Shown here: positions 48,397-56,991 of the stretch, piece by piece
Layout: each line of letters begins with the position of its first letter
How positions within the stretch are numbered: position 1 is the first letter of the stretch
Assembly: GCF_001507595.1 (NCBI RefSeq)
Contig: NZ_LQBQ01000034.1
Location: forward strand, 248,001-312,000
Source of the DNA: Ruegeria marisrubri
Lineage (GTDB): Bacteria > Pseudomonadota > Alphaproteobacteria > Rhodobacterales > Rhodobacteraceae
Reading direction: 5' to 3'
Length of the DNA stretch: 64,000 bases
Translations under genes and position numbers: made by a program
Notes under the pieces: generated by a model
Told to the model about the DNA's origin: nothing
What the model saw: the letters and a program-made list of their open reading frames with translations, nothing else
The model's database searches: none

Positions 48397-49227
48397 TCAA
48401 TGGGAAGCTGTCGGACGCTCGACCGACTGCGGCCCATCCCCTGAGTGTTCAGGCGGCGACCCCCATTCGATTTCGCGAAAGTCGAAGCCCAGCGCAAGCG
48501 TCGGTTTCACCACCTCGAAGAACGGAGAAATGTCGAAGTCCCGTGGCGCGAAAAGCGAGTGATGACGGATGAGGAAAATCTCGCGGCGCGAATACTCACC
48601 CTCGCGGCCGACCTCGAAGATCTTGGGCAGGATCGGATAGCGGATCGACTGGAACGCCTGCGCGATCAGCGACGAACAGATCGCCCGCGTGGGATCGCCC
48701 GAGCCGAAGGCCAGCATGCGCCGCCGCCACCTCACCGGCACCGGGGGCGTGGGAAAGAAATAGCGCAGCAGGTCGAAGATGTGCCGCATGTCATAGCGCA
48801 GGCCCATGCGGTCGACCATGAACCGGACGATCTGGGCCCGCTCGTCGTCATTCAGGCCGGCGGCCCGGCAGATCCGGGTGTTGTAGCAGCGGTATTTTGA
48901 CAAAGGCACCGCCACGCACCCCTCGCCCAGATTCACCTCGACCAGCCTTGGCCGCTCGCCGCCGTCAGCGGGTTCCGGCAGGGCATTGCCCACGAATACC
49001 GCCGCGTGGGACCAGGTGGACTGGGTTAGATACTTGATGGCATTGGCGATACGCTCATTGCCTTCGACCAGAAGCACATCACCCGGCTTCAGGACGCGGC
49101 ACAACGTGTCGAAATCCGACGGGGTATAGGGGTTGTAACCCGAACTCTTGCGCCGCAGCCTCTTGGACATCCAGTGGCCCAGCCTGTCGAGCGATCTGTC
49201 GAGGGCAGTGTCTTGTCTCGTGGTCAT
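48397..49227 (-). CDS. YiiX-type permuted papain/NlpC-like protein
   Basis: 276-residue protein with the permuted NlpC/P60 catalytic order: Cys late, His early. TWSHAAVFVG supplies the histidine, LVEVNLGEGCVAVP the middle acidic residue and RAICSSLIAQAFQSI the cysteine. The N-terminal helical stretch DTALDRSLDRLGHWMSKRLRRKSSGYNP is usual for YiiX/YebB. Such proteins cleave peptide or lipid ester/amide bonds, with a role at the envelope unproven. The start with GGAG at -9 is chosen. Confidence 0.83.
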   Translation of the reverse strand: MTTRQDTALDRSLDRLGHWMSKRLRRKSSGYNPYTPSDFDTLCRVLKPGDVLLVEGNERIANAIKYLTQSTWSHAAVFVGNALPEPADGGERPRLVEVNLGEGCVAVPLSKYRCYNTRICRAAGLNDDERAQIVRFMVDRMGLRYDMRHIFDLLRYFFPTPPVPVRWRRRMLAFGSGDPTRAICSSLIAQAFQSIRYPILPKIFEVGREGEYSRREIFLIRHHSLFAPRDFDISPFFEVVKPTLALGFDFREIEWGSPPEHSGDGPQSVERPTASH

Positions 49228-49424
49228 CGGCGCTCCTCTCCGCCATCCAGAATGCCGGAAACCGGGGCCTTGGACAAAGCCGCAAGGCCGGGACACACGC
49301 GGATATGATCACACGCGATGCGGTCCGGGCCTGCGTCGCAAAACTCGCCTGGCTCGCGCCTGAAAAGACTGGCCCTGCGGTTGCGTCATGATACTCTTTC
49401 CCAAAAGCAACCGGGAGAAATGTC

Positions 49425-50117
49425 ATGAAAATCATCTGGCTGGGCCATGGCTCATTCCGCATCGAAACCGAAGGTCAGGTTCTGCTGATCGACCCCTGGC
49501 TGACCGGAAACCCCATGCTCGCCGAGGAACACCACGAGGCGGCGGTGGCAGGCGCCACGCACATCCTGCTGACCCACGCCCATTTCGACCACGCCGCCGA
49601 TGTGCTGGAGTTGAGCCGGAAACTGGGCGCGCCTCTGGTCGGCCAATATGACGTGATGGCCCATTGGGGCGAGACCGAAAAGATCGAGACAATCGGTTTC
49701 AACAAGGGCGGCACCGTGGACCTGGGCGGAGTAACGGTCTCGATGGTTCCCGCGTCGCACAGCTCGACCTTTGCATCGCCCGAGGGCCCCAAGGCAGGCG
49801 GCTCGGAGGTCGGTTTCATGATCCGCACCGAGGGCAAGACGCTCTATCTGTCCGGCGACACGGACATCATGGCCGACATGGACTGGATGGGGGACTACTA
49901 CAGACCGGATATCGGCATATTGTCGGCAGGGGGCTATTTCACGATGGACATGAAGGCGGCGGCCTATGCGGCCCGGCGTTACTTCGATTTCAAGACGGTG
50001 ATCCCCTGCCACTACAAGACCTTCCCGATCCTCGAGCAATCGGCAAAAGACCTGGTCGAAGGGCTGCCCGGGGTACAGGTCATCGAGCCGCAGGTCATGC
50101 AGGCCATCGACCTCTAG
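49425..50117 (+). CDS. UPF0173 metal-dependent hydrolase
   Basis: 230-residue metallo-beta-lactamase-fold hydrolase. The N-terminus MKIIWLGHGSFRIETEGQVLLIDPWLTGNP and the metal motif THAHFDHAADV (H-x-H-x-D-H) are diagnostic of UPF0173. The C-terminal VIPCHYKTFPILEQ supplies a last ligand. Substrate not known; it may be a lactonase or RNase-like. CGGGAGAAATGTC precedes the ATG. The next gene starts six bases after its stop, so a shared message is likely. Confidence 0.93.
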   Translation: MKIIWLGHGSFRIETEGQVLLIDPWLTGNPMLAEEHHEAAVAGATHILLTHAHFDHAADVLELSRKLGAPLVGQYDVMAHWGETEKIETIGFNKGGTVDLGGVTVSMVPASHSSTFASPEGPKAGGSEVGFMIRTEGKTLYLSGDTDIMADMDWMGDYYRPDIGILSAGGYFTMDMKAAAYAARRYFDFKTVIPCHYKTFPILEQSAKDLVEGLPGVQVIEPQVMQAIDL

Positions 50118-50123
50118 GCCGAC

Positions 50124-51098
50124 ATGCAGGGTCCCGCCATCACCCCATCGCGCGAGCTCGAGGCGGTCGCGAACCGCCTGATGGAGGCGTTGTCCGAAGG
50201 CGATGCCGACGTGGTGATGAACCTTCTCAGCGAAGATGGCGCGATGCTGTATGTCGGGACCGCCGAGGAAGAGGTCTGGACGGCCGACATGCTGCGCCGG
50301 GGGTTCGCCGATTTCGTGAAGGCCATTCCGAGCTTCGGGTATTCCAAGGTCGAGGTTCACGCGTTTTCCGCCGGCAATATCGGTTGGGCCTTCTGGACGG
50401 CGGTCTGGCGCTTTGCCGGCTCGGATCAGGACATCCGGTTCAGGACCACGATGGTCTTTGCGCTGGAAAAGGGGCAATGGCGGGTGGTGCACATGCACAA
50501 CTCCACGCCCGTGTCGAACGTGGAATATGTCGGCCAGCACCACGCGCGGCTCGAAGAACTGGTGGCCGCGGCCCGTGAAAGCCACAGCCACAGCCTGAGC
50601 GGCGTGGCGACCATCATGTTCACCGACATCGCGAACTCTGCCGCGATCGTGTCGGCGATCGGCGACAGCCGGTGGCTGGACCTCGTGACCGCGCACCTGA
50701 ACCGTGTCGAAGAGATCGTCACGCGAAACGGCGGCAAACTGGTCAAGACCCTGGGCGATGGAACGATGTCCACCTTCGGCTCGGCCAGTTCGGCCATGTC
50801 GGCCGCCATTGCGGTGCAGCGTTCGCTGGCGTCCTCGCCCGAGGAACCGAGGCTTCAGTCCCGCATCGGCGTCCATACGGGCGAAGTGCTCCAGACCACC
50901 GATGATTTCTACGGCACGGTGGTGAACAAGGCCGCCCGGATCGCCTCGACCGCCTCACCCGGCGAGATCCGCGTCTCGGACGCGACCCGGATCATGGTCG
51001 GCGGATCGAGCGATTTCGCCTTTTCCGACCTCGCCTGTGTCGCCCTGAAGGGGTTGGAGGGAGAACACATGGTCTATCGTCTGGACTGGCGGGGTTGA
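50124..51098 (+). CDS. SnoaL-like domain fused to class III nucleotide cyclase
   Basis: 324-residue two-domain protein. Residues about 8-130 form a SnoaL_3/NTF2-like pocket (RELEAVANRLMEALSEGDADVVMNLLSEDGAMLYVGTAEEEVWT... MVFALEKGQWRVVHMHNS). From about 155 a class III adenylate/guanylate cyclase domain follows: metal-binding Asp168 in IMFTDIANSA and Asp212 in KTLGDGTMSTF, with GTVVNKAARIASTA as the ribose/phosphate-binding end. The SnoaL domain could bind a small ligand and set the cyclase output. No membrane segment is present. It is in line with the UPF0173 gene upstream and the M24 gene downstream. Confidence 0.87.
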   Translation: MQGPAITPSRELEAVANRLMEALSEGDADVVMNLLSEDGAMLYVGTAEEEVWTADMLRRGFADFVKAIPSFGYSKVEVHAFSAGNIGWAFWTAVWRFAGSDQDIRFRTTMVFALEKGQWRVVHMHNSTPVSNVEYVGQHHARLEELVAAARESHSHSLSGVATIMFTDIANSAAIVSAIGDSRWLDLVTAHLNRVEEIVTRNGGKLVKTLGDGTMSTFGSASSAMSAAIAVQRSLASSPEEPRLQSRIGVHTGEVLQTTDDFYGTVVNKAARIASTASPGEIRVSDATRIMVGGSSDFAFSDLACVALKGLEGEHMVYRLDWRG

Positions 51099-51128
51099 CC
51101 CGGGCGGCAGATTGCGAGGGAGGAGAAC

Positions 51129-52304
51129 ATGCCGGCATCCGATTTCACGCAACAGGAATACGCCGCGCGGCTGGAAAAAAACCGCGCGGCGATGGCAAGG
51201 CAGGGGATCGAAACGCTGCTGGTTGCCGACCCTTCGAACATGGCCTGGCTGACCGGGTATGACGGCTGGAGTTTCTATGTCCCCCAGATGGTCATTCTGC
51301 CCAGCAAGGGCTCGCCCCTGTGGTGGGGGCGCACGCAGGACAAGGCGGGCGCGGCGCAGACGACATGGCTCGACCCGGCGGACCTGTTCGACTGGCCCGA
51401 GGAACACGTCCAGCACCCCGAGCATCACCCGGTCGAGTCCCTTGTGGCCCTGCTGCGTGAGCGGGGATGGACCGATGCCCTGGGCGTCGAGATGGACAAC
51501 TATTATTACTCCGCCGCCAGTCATCGCATTCTGGAGCAGGCCTTTGGCCCAGAGGCCTTGCACGATGCAACGGGCCTCGTGAACTGGCAGCGCGCGGTCA
51601 AGAGCGACACCGAGTTGGAGATGATGCGCAAGGCCGGCAAGCTGACCGCCCACATGCACGCCACCTTGCGGGAAAACTACCGCGAGGGCGTGCCAAAAAA
51701 CGAGCTGGTCGCACAGGTGCAGGCGGCCGGAATCGCAGGGCTGCCGGGGCTGGCGGGCGATTATCCGGCCATCGCGCCGATCGCACCTTCGGGGCGCGAG
51801 GCGTCGGCCTCGCACATCACTTGGAACGACCGTCCGCTGGTTCGGGGAGAGGCAACCTATTTCGAGATCTCGGGCTGCTTTCGCCGCTATCACTGCCCGG
51901 CCAGCCGCACGCTGTTTCTGGGCGAGCCGCCCGCCGACATCCGCCGCGCCGAAGCGGCGGTTCTGACCGCCATCGACGACGCCCTGGCCATCGCCCGGCC
52001 CGGCGTCACCTGCGAAGAGGTTGCCGCCTGCGTTTATGACAGCTTTGCCAGGGCCGGTTACGTCAAGGGCAACCGCACGGGCTATCCCATCGGTCTCAGC
52101 TATCCGCCGGACTGGGGCGAACGGACGATGAGCCTGCGCCCCGGCGACACGACGCCCTTGCAGGAAAACATGTCCTTTCACCTGATGCCGGGACTGTGGA
52201 CACCGGACTGGGGGCTGGCGATCACCGAAAGCTTTGTGGTGACGCCCAGCGGTGGCCAACCGCTGGCCGAGATTCCGCGCGAGATGGTGGTGCGGGCGGG
52301 GTAA
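51129..52304 (+). CDS. ectoine hydrolase-like M24 peptidase (DoeA/EutD)
   Basis: 391-residue M24 metallopeptidase-fold protein. The whole pattern resembles ectoine hydrolase DoeA/EutD, which opens the ectoine ring: DPSNMAWLTGYDGWSFYVPQMV, LGVEMDNYYYSAASHRIL, TGLVNWQRAVKSDTELEMMRKAGK, ASHITWNDRPLVRGEATYFEISGCFRRYHCPASRTLFLG and GYPIGLSYPPDWGERTMSLRPGD. GGGAGGAGAAC precedes the ATG. The usual partner DoeB/EutE deacetylase and transporters are not next to it, so the role is tentative. It could instead be a creatinase or Xaa-Pro dipeptidase. Confidence 0.8.
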   Translation: MPASDFTQQEYAARLEKNRAAMARQGIETLLVADPSNMAWLTGYDGWSFYVPQMVILPSKGSPLWWGRTQDKAGAAQTTWLDPADLFDWPEEHVQHPEHHPVESLVALLRERGWTDALGVEMDNYYYSAASHRILEQAFGPEALHDATGLVNWQRAVKSDTELEMMRKAGKLTAHMHATLRENYREGVPKNELVAQVQAAGIAGLPGLAGDYPAIAPIAPSGREASASHITWNDRPLVRGEATYFEISGCFRRYHCPASRTLFLGEPPADIRRAEAAVLTAIDDALAIARPGVTCEEVAACVYDSFARAGYVKGNRTGYPIGLSYPPDWGERTMSLRPGDTTPLQENMSFHLMPGLWTPDWGLAITESFVVTPSGGQPLAEIPREMVVRAG

Positions 52305-52342
52305 CCGTTTCGGAAGTTCTCCCGCCCATCGCCGCGCGCATG

Positions 52343-52810
52343 TCAGCTTTCGTCACCGTTCCCGCGGCGGGATGCAAAGAAGGTTTTGAGCAACGCGGCC
52401 GATTCCTCGCCCGAGATGCCATCATAGACCTCGGGCACATGATGGGCCTGAGGGTGGGTAAAGACCCGCGCCCCATGCGCCACGCCGCCGGATTTCGGGT
52501 CGGCGGCGCCGTAATAGATCCGCCGGATCCGCGCCGCGGCCATCGCGGCGGCGCACATCGCGCAAGGCTCCAGCGTGACGTAGATATCATGGCCCGGCAA
52601 CCGTTCGGACCCGGCGGCGGCGCAGGCCTCGCGCAGCGCTAGAATCTCGGCATGCGCGGTGGGGTCGTTCAATTCCCGCGTCCGGTTTCCGGCCGCGGCC
52701 ACCACCCTGCCCTCGGGCGACACGATCACCGCGCCGATCGGCACCTCGCCCCGATCGGCGGCCGCGCGCGCCTCTTCCAGCGCCCGTTTCATGTGGGATC
52801 TGAAAACCAT
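52343..52810 (-). CDS. tadA: tRNA adenosine(34) deaminase
   Basis: 155-residue zinc deaminase that makes inosine at the wobble position of tRNA(Arg). Motifs: TAHAEILAL (zinc histidine and catalytic glutamate) and LEPCAMCAAAMAAARI (two zinc cysteines). The start at 52810 (MVFRSHMKRAL) is the likely one; an ATG at 52792 is possible. Divergent from the pseudouridine synthase gene 61 bases away, a common pairing in alphaproteobacteria. Confidence 0.95.
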   Translation of the reverse strand: MVFRSHMKRALEEARAAADRGEVPIGAVIVSPEGRVVAAAGNRTRELNDPTAHAEILALREACAAAGSERLPGHDIYVTLEPCAMCAAAMAAARIRRIYYGAADPKSGGVAHGARVFTHPQAHHVPEVYDGISGEESAALLKTFFASRRGNGDES

Positions 52811-52871
52811 GCCCCTGACTGCCCCACAAACCCGGCTTTCGCAAGCCGCCGCGATGCGTTATGGCCGTGGC

Positions 52872-53687
52872 ATGACAAAGACCACCCCTCCAGGCGAACG
52901 TATCGCCAAGATCCTTGCCCGCGCCGGCGTCGCCTCGCGCCGCGAGGCCGAGCGCATGATCGAAGCCGGCCGCGTGACGGTCAACGGCAAGACCATCGAC
53001 AGCCCGGCGCTGAACGTGACGCCGAAGGACCGGATCACCGTTGACGGCAAACCCGTCGCCGAACCCGAGCCGCCGCGCCTGTGGCTGTATCACAAGCCCG
53101 CCGGGCTGGTGACCACCACCCGCGACGAAAAGGGGCGCGCGACCATATTCGACGACCTGCCCGAGGACATGCCGCGCGTCATGAGCGTCGGGCGGCTGGA
53201 CCTCAACTCCGAAGGCCTGCTGCTGTTGACCAATGACGGCGCCATCAAGCGGCGGCTGGAACTGCCCTCGACCGGATGGCTGCGCAAGTACCGGGTTCGG
53301 ATCAAGGGCAAGCCCAAGGACGAGGATTTCGCGCCGCTCCGGCAGGGCCTTGTCATCGACGGCGAGAAATTCCAGCCGATGACCGTCACCCTGGACCGCC
53401 AGCAAGGCGCGAACGCGTGGCTCACCATAGGCCTGCGCGAAGGCAAGAACCGCGAAATCCGCCGCGCGATGGAGGATATCGGCTTTGTCGTGAACCGGCT
53501 GATCCGGGTGTCCTACGGGCCGTTCCAACTGGGCAACCTGAAGCCCGGCGAGGTCGAGGAAATCCGCCGCCGCGTGGTGCGCGACCAGCTTGGGCTGGAT
53601 GCCGAAGGCAAACCGGCCGCGCCCGCCAAGCGCCCGGCCCGGCCGCAACGAAAACGTCCTCCCGTCGGCAGAAAACCCCGCAACTGA
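52872..53687 (+). CDS. RluB/RsuA-type pseudouridine synthase
   Basis: 271-residue large-subunit type pseudouridine synthase. The S4 domain GERIAKILARAGVASRREAERMIEAGRVTVNGKTI is followed by the catalytic core with KPAGLVTTTRDEKGRATIFDDLP and VGRLDLNSEGLLLLTNDG, where the catalytic aspartate is in RLDLNS. A C-terminal Arg/Lys-Pro-rich tail (KPAAPAKRPARPQRKRPPVGRKPR) probably contacts rRNA. The product family acts on 23S rRNA position 2605 or similar; the exact site is not certain. Confidence 0.92.
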   Translation: MTKTTPPGERIAKILARAGVASRREAERMIEAGRVTVNGKTIDSPALNVTPKDRITVDGKPVAEPEPPRLWLYHKPAGLVTTTRDEKGRATIFDDLPEDMPRVMSVGRLDLNSEGLLLLTNDGAIKRRLELPSTGWLRKYRVRIKGKPKDEDFAPLRQGLVIDGEKFQPMTVTLDRQQGANAWLTIGLREGKNREIRRAMEDIGFVVNRLIRVSYGPFQLGNLKPGEVEEIRRRVVRDQLGLDAEGKPAAPAKRPARPQRKRPPVGRKPRN

Positions 53688-53769
53688 CGCCCTTGCCCGC
53701 ACCTTCCCCCTAGCGAAGTGCCGGTGCATCCACTAGATTCTGGGAACAACCGGCATCGTGGGGAGCGCC

Positions 53770-53859
53770 ATGTCTCAGAGCGGAGTGCAGAAAATGGCCT
53801 ATGCGGCGCTGCTGGTGCTGCTGTTCGGGGTGTGCACCGGCCTGCTGGGAGGGCTCTGA
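53770..53859 (+). CDS. 29-residue membrane micropeptide heading the XpaC-TelA operon
   Basis: Short ORF: MSQSGVQKMAYAALLVLLFG and then VCTGLLGGL. Residues 10-26 form one hydrophobic helix with a terminal GxxxG-like motif. GGGGAG lies five bases before the ATG and the stop is five bases from the XpaC start. The position, ribosome site and helix argue for a real product. It is below usual annotation limits. The role is unknown; small membrane proteins of this type often adjust a larger partner. Confidence 0.65.
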   Translation: MSQSGVQKMAYAALLVLLFGVCTGLLGGL

Positions 53860-53863
53860 GACC

Positions 53864-54775
53864 ATGGCCCAGCGTTATGGCGGCAAATACAGCCCCGACC
53901 CCGAGGACGAAAGGCCATTGCCCGAGCGCGGGCAGTTCGACGGTGCACGGGTCGATCCAGCCGGTGCGCGTTCCAATGTGATGTTCATTCCGCCCATCCC
54001 GCTGGTGTTCCTGTCGCTGAACGACGGCGCCATCGGGATGACGATGGGGCTGGTCGCGGCCGGGTTGCTGACCGCCGCAGCCCTGCTGCTGCGCGAGGGG
54101 CTGCGGGCTGAGGCCGCCTACAAGGCCCGGCGCGTGGCGCGCCGCCCGGCCTTTCCACGCAAGATATTCGCCAGCATTCTGACCGGGCTGGGCGTGGGAC
54201 TTGCCGCCTATCGAAACGAGTACCTGGATGCCGAAACAGCCTCTCAGGTCAGCCTTGTGGCTCCGCTGCTCTTTGGTCTGGCCGGGACCGCGCTTCATTC
54301 CATTGCCTTCGGGGTTGATCCCCTGAAAGACAAGGGCATGGAAGGCGTCGATACCTTTCAGCAGAGCCGCGTCGCCCGGGCCGTGGGCGGTGCCGAGGTG
54401 ATGCTGGCGGAAATGTCCGACGCCATCGCCCGGGCCGGCGACCGCCGGATCGAGGCGCGGGTGGAACGGTTTCAGGACACCGCGCGCGACCTGTTCCGCA
54501 CGGTCGAGGAAGACCCGCGCGACCTGACCGGCGCACGCAAGTATCTGACGGTCTACCTGCGCGGCGCCCGGGATGCGACGGTCAAGTTCGCCGACATCTA
54601 TTCGCGCACGCGCGACGCGCAGGCATTGGCCCATTACTCCGAACTGCTGGACGATCTCGAGCAAAATTTCGCCGCGCGAACCCGCAAGATGCTGCTGGAC
54701 GACCGCAGCGACCTGACCGTCGAGATCGACGTGCTGCGCGACCGGTTGCAGCGCGAAGGTGTCCGGTCGGAATGA
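53864..54775 (+). CDS. xpaC: XpaC-family membrane protein
   Basis: 303-residue protein of the XpaC/5-bromo-4-chloroindolyl phosphate hydrolysis family. Two or more helices near the start (LVAAGLLTAAALLLREGL, FASILTGLGVGLAAY) are followed by a helical cytoplasmic tail (MSDAIARAGDRRIEARVERFQDTARDLFRTVEEDPRDLTGARKYLTVYLRGARDATVKFADIYSRTRDAQALAHYSELLDDLEQNF). The XpaC name comes from Bacillus, and the hydrolase activity is not established. It is adjacent to telA, as in Bacillus, where the pair lies in stress-related loci. Confidence 0.87.
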   Translation: MAQRYGGKYSPDPEDERPLPERGQFDGARVDPAGARSNVMFIPPIPLVFLSLNDGAIGMTMGLVAAGLLTAAALLLREGLRAEAAYKARRVARRPAFPRKIFASILTGLGVGLAAYRNEYLDAETASQVSLVAPLLFGLAGTALHSIAFGVDPLKDKGMEGVDTFQQSRVARAVGGAEVMLAEMSDAIARAGDRRIEARVERFQDTARDLFRTVEEDPRDLTGARKYLTVYLRGARDATVKFADIYSRTRDAQALAHYSELLDDLEQNFAARTRKMLLDDRSDLTVEIDVLRDRLQREGVRSE

Positions 54776-54811
54776 ACCGAGAATTAGAAGAATTTGAGCG
54801 AGGAGAATTTC

Positions 54812-56002
54812 ATGTCTGATCTGGTCAAGAAGAAAGCCGCCGAAACCGAGGCCCTCGTGCAGGAGGTCACCGCCGTCACCCTGCCCGAGCCGCAAGCCGA
54901 GGTCGTGTCTCTGGAAGATGCCGAAGAGCCGGTCAGCGCGGAAATCCGCAAGCGGATGGACGAGATCGACATGGGCGACACCAACTCGATCGTGTCCTTC
55001 GGCTCGTCCGCACAGGCGGAATTGCAGGAAATCAGCCAGGCGATGCTGGCCGATGTCCGCAACAAGGATGTCGGCCCCGCCGGCGACAGCCTGCGCAACA
55101 TCGTCACCACGATCCGCGGATTCTCGGTCAGCGAACTGGACGTTCGCCGCGAGCGCAGCTGGTGGGAGAAACTGCTGGGCCGCACCGCGCCCTTCGCCAA
55201 GTTCACCGCCCACTACGAAGAGGTGCAGGCCCAGATCGACCGGATCACGGACGACCTGCTGGGGCATGAGCACACGCTGCTCAAGGATATCAAGTCGCTT
55301 GATCTGCTGTATGAAAAGACGCTGCGCTTTTACGACGAGCTTGCCCTCTACATCGCGGCGGGCGAAGAAAAACTGACCGAGCTGGACAGTCACGACATTC
55401 CCGCCAAGGCGGCCGAGGTGGATGCCGCGCCGGAGGGCGACCAGGTGATGAAGGCGCAGGAGTTGCGCGATCTTCGCGCCGCCCGTGACGATCTCGAGCG
55501 TCGGGTGCATGACCTCAAGCTGACCCGGCAGGTGACGATGCAGTCCCTGCCCTCTATCCGGCTGGTGCAGGAAAACGACAAGTCCTTGGTCACCAAGATC
55601 AACTCGACGCTGGTCAACACCGTGCCGCTGTGGGAGACGCAGCTGGCGCAGGCCGTCACCATCCAGCGCAGCGCCGAGGCCGCGGCCGCCGTGCATGAGG
55701 CCAGCGACCTGACCAACGAGCTGCTCACCGCGAATGCCGCCAATCTGCGCCAGTCCAACAAGCTGATCCGCGAAGAGATGGAACGCGGCGTGTTCGACAT
55801 CGAAGCGGTGAAGAAGGCGAATGCGGATCTGATCGGCACCATTCAGGAAAGCCTGCAGATCGCCGACGAAGGCAAGGCCAGACGCGCCGCCGCCGAGGAA
55901 GAGTTGAAGAAGATGGAGGCCGAGCTGCGCGACACGCTGGCGTCGGCCAAGGCACGCAGCGACGGGCTGGGCGATGCAACGGGAACCTCGATACCGGGCT
56001 GA
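54812..56002 (+). CDS. telA: TelA toxic-anion resistance family protein
   Basis: 396-residue soluble helical protein. The TelA pattern is clear: SIVSFGSSAQAELQEISQAMLADVRNKDVGPAGDSLRNIVTTIRGFSV, LLGRTAPFAKFTAHYEEVQAQIDRITDDL and VTMQSLPSIRLVQENDKSLVTKINSTLVNTVPLWETQLAQAVTIQRS. The family is linked to tellurite and nisin or general membrane stress resistance, with unknown mechanism. GCGAGGAGAATTTC precedes the ATG. The middle of the operon, 36 bases after xpaC. Confidence 0.93.
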   Translation: MSDLVKKKAAETEALVQEVTAVTLPEPQAEVVSLEDAEEPVSAEIRKRMDEIDMGDTNSIVSFGSSAQAELQEISQAMLADVRNKDVGPAGDSLRNIVTTIRGFSVSELDVRRERSWWEKLLGRTAPFAKFTAHYEEVQAQIDRITDDLLGHEHTLLKDIKSLDLLYEKTLRFYDELALYIAAGEEKLTELDSHDIPAKAAEVDAAPEGDQVMKAQELRDLRAARDDLERRVHDLKLTRQVTMQSLPSIRLVQENDKSLVTKINSTLVNTVPLWETQLAQAVTIQRSAEAAAAVHEASDLTNELLTANAANLRQSNKLIREEMERGVFDIEAVKKANADLIGTIQESLQIADEGKARRAAAEEELKKMEAELRDTLASAKARSDGLGDATGTSIPG

Positions 56003-56015
56003 CGGTTTGCGCAAG

Positions 56016-56969
56016 ATGAATGGCAGGATGGGGCGTTCCTTGGGGACCGCGGCTTTGCTTCTGGCGCTGGCCGGTTGCGAAACGGCGCTGGTGAAATCGG
56101 CGATTCCGCAATCTCGCCCCACCGGCCCCGCGGCGCCCGCGGAAACCGTCACGGAACCATCTGCGGCCAGCCGGGATCTCGCGCGGTACTACGAAAAGGT
56201 GCAGAACGACCTGCTGACGCGCGGCCTGCTGCGCACCGACGGCGGCGGCCCCGACACGCCCTATGACGCCGACGATCTGGTGCGGAATTTCGAAGCCATC
56301 GCATTCTACAGCGAGTATCCCGGGCAAGCGATCCTGGCCACGAGCCGGAGGACCAGCGGCTACCTGAGCCGCTGGCAAGGCCCGGTGCGTATCGCCACCG
56401 AATTCGGCCCCAGCGTTCCACTGGACCAGCGCGCGGAAGACCGGGCGCAGATCGACGCCTATGCGGAACGCCTGTCGCGGGTCACCCGGCATCCCATCAA
56501 GAGCACGAACCGGAACCCGAACTTTCATGTTTTCGTCGCCGGCGAGGATGACACCGGGTTCGTCCAGAACCGCCTTCGTCAGCTGATCCCGAATATCGGA
56601 CAGGCCCAGCTTGATCTGTTCGATAACCTTCCGCGCTCGTTCTATTGTTTCGTCTTTGCATCGGCCAACAACGGGTCTCCGCACAATTACACCCGCGCGG
56701 TGGCCTTGATACGGGCCGAGCACCCGGACCTGGTGCGCCTCAGTTGCATTCACGAAGAGATCGCGCAAGGCTTGGGCCTGCCCAACGACAGCCCCTCGGC
56801 GCGGCCTTCGATCTTCAATGACGACGACGAGTTCGCACTGCTGACCAGCCATGACGAGAAACTGCTGGCGATGCTCTATGATCCCCGGATGAAACCCGGG
56901 ATGAGCGCGGATCAGGCCCGCCCGGTGGCCCATGTCATTGCCAGCGAATTGGTGGCGCGGCCACGCTGA
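56016..56969 (+). CDS. DUF2927 zincin-like lipoprotein
   Basis: 317-residue predicted lipoprotein. GRSLGTAALLLALAGC ends in a lipobox. The DUF2927 core includes GPVRIATEFGPSVPLDQRAEDRAQIDAYAERLSRVTRHPI, then the signature CIHEEIAQGLGLPNDSPSARPSIFNDDDEFALLTSHDEKLLAMLYDPRMKPGM, where HEEIAQ resembles the HExxH start of zinc proteases but has Gln in the fifth position. The start ATG at 56016 is 13 bases after the telA stop. It is the only predicted extracytoplasmic member of the operon. Confidence 0.85.
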   Translation: MNGRMGRSLGTAALLLALAGCETALVKSAIPQSRPTGPAAPAETVTEPSAASRDLARYYEKVQNDLLTRGLLRTDGGGPDTPYDADDLVRNFEAIAFYSEYPGQAILATSRRTSGYLSRWQGPVRIATEFGPSVPLDQRAEDRAQIDAYAERLSRVTRHPIKSTNRNPNFHVFVAGEDDTGFVQNRLRQLIPNIGQAQLDLFDNLPRSFYCFVFASANNGSPHNYTRAVALIRAEHPDLVRLSCIHEEIAQGLGLPNDSPSARPSIFNDDDEFALLTSHDEKLLAMLYDPRMKPGMSADQARPVAHVIASELVARPR

Positions 56970-56991
56970 CACGCCCTAAAGGAGATATTTC

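Noticed and set aside
53513..56152. 879-residue open frame on the minus strand
   Set aside because: It is antisense to xpaC and telA, which have ribosome sites and family motifs.
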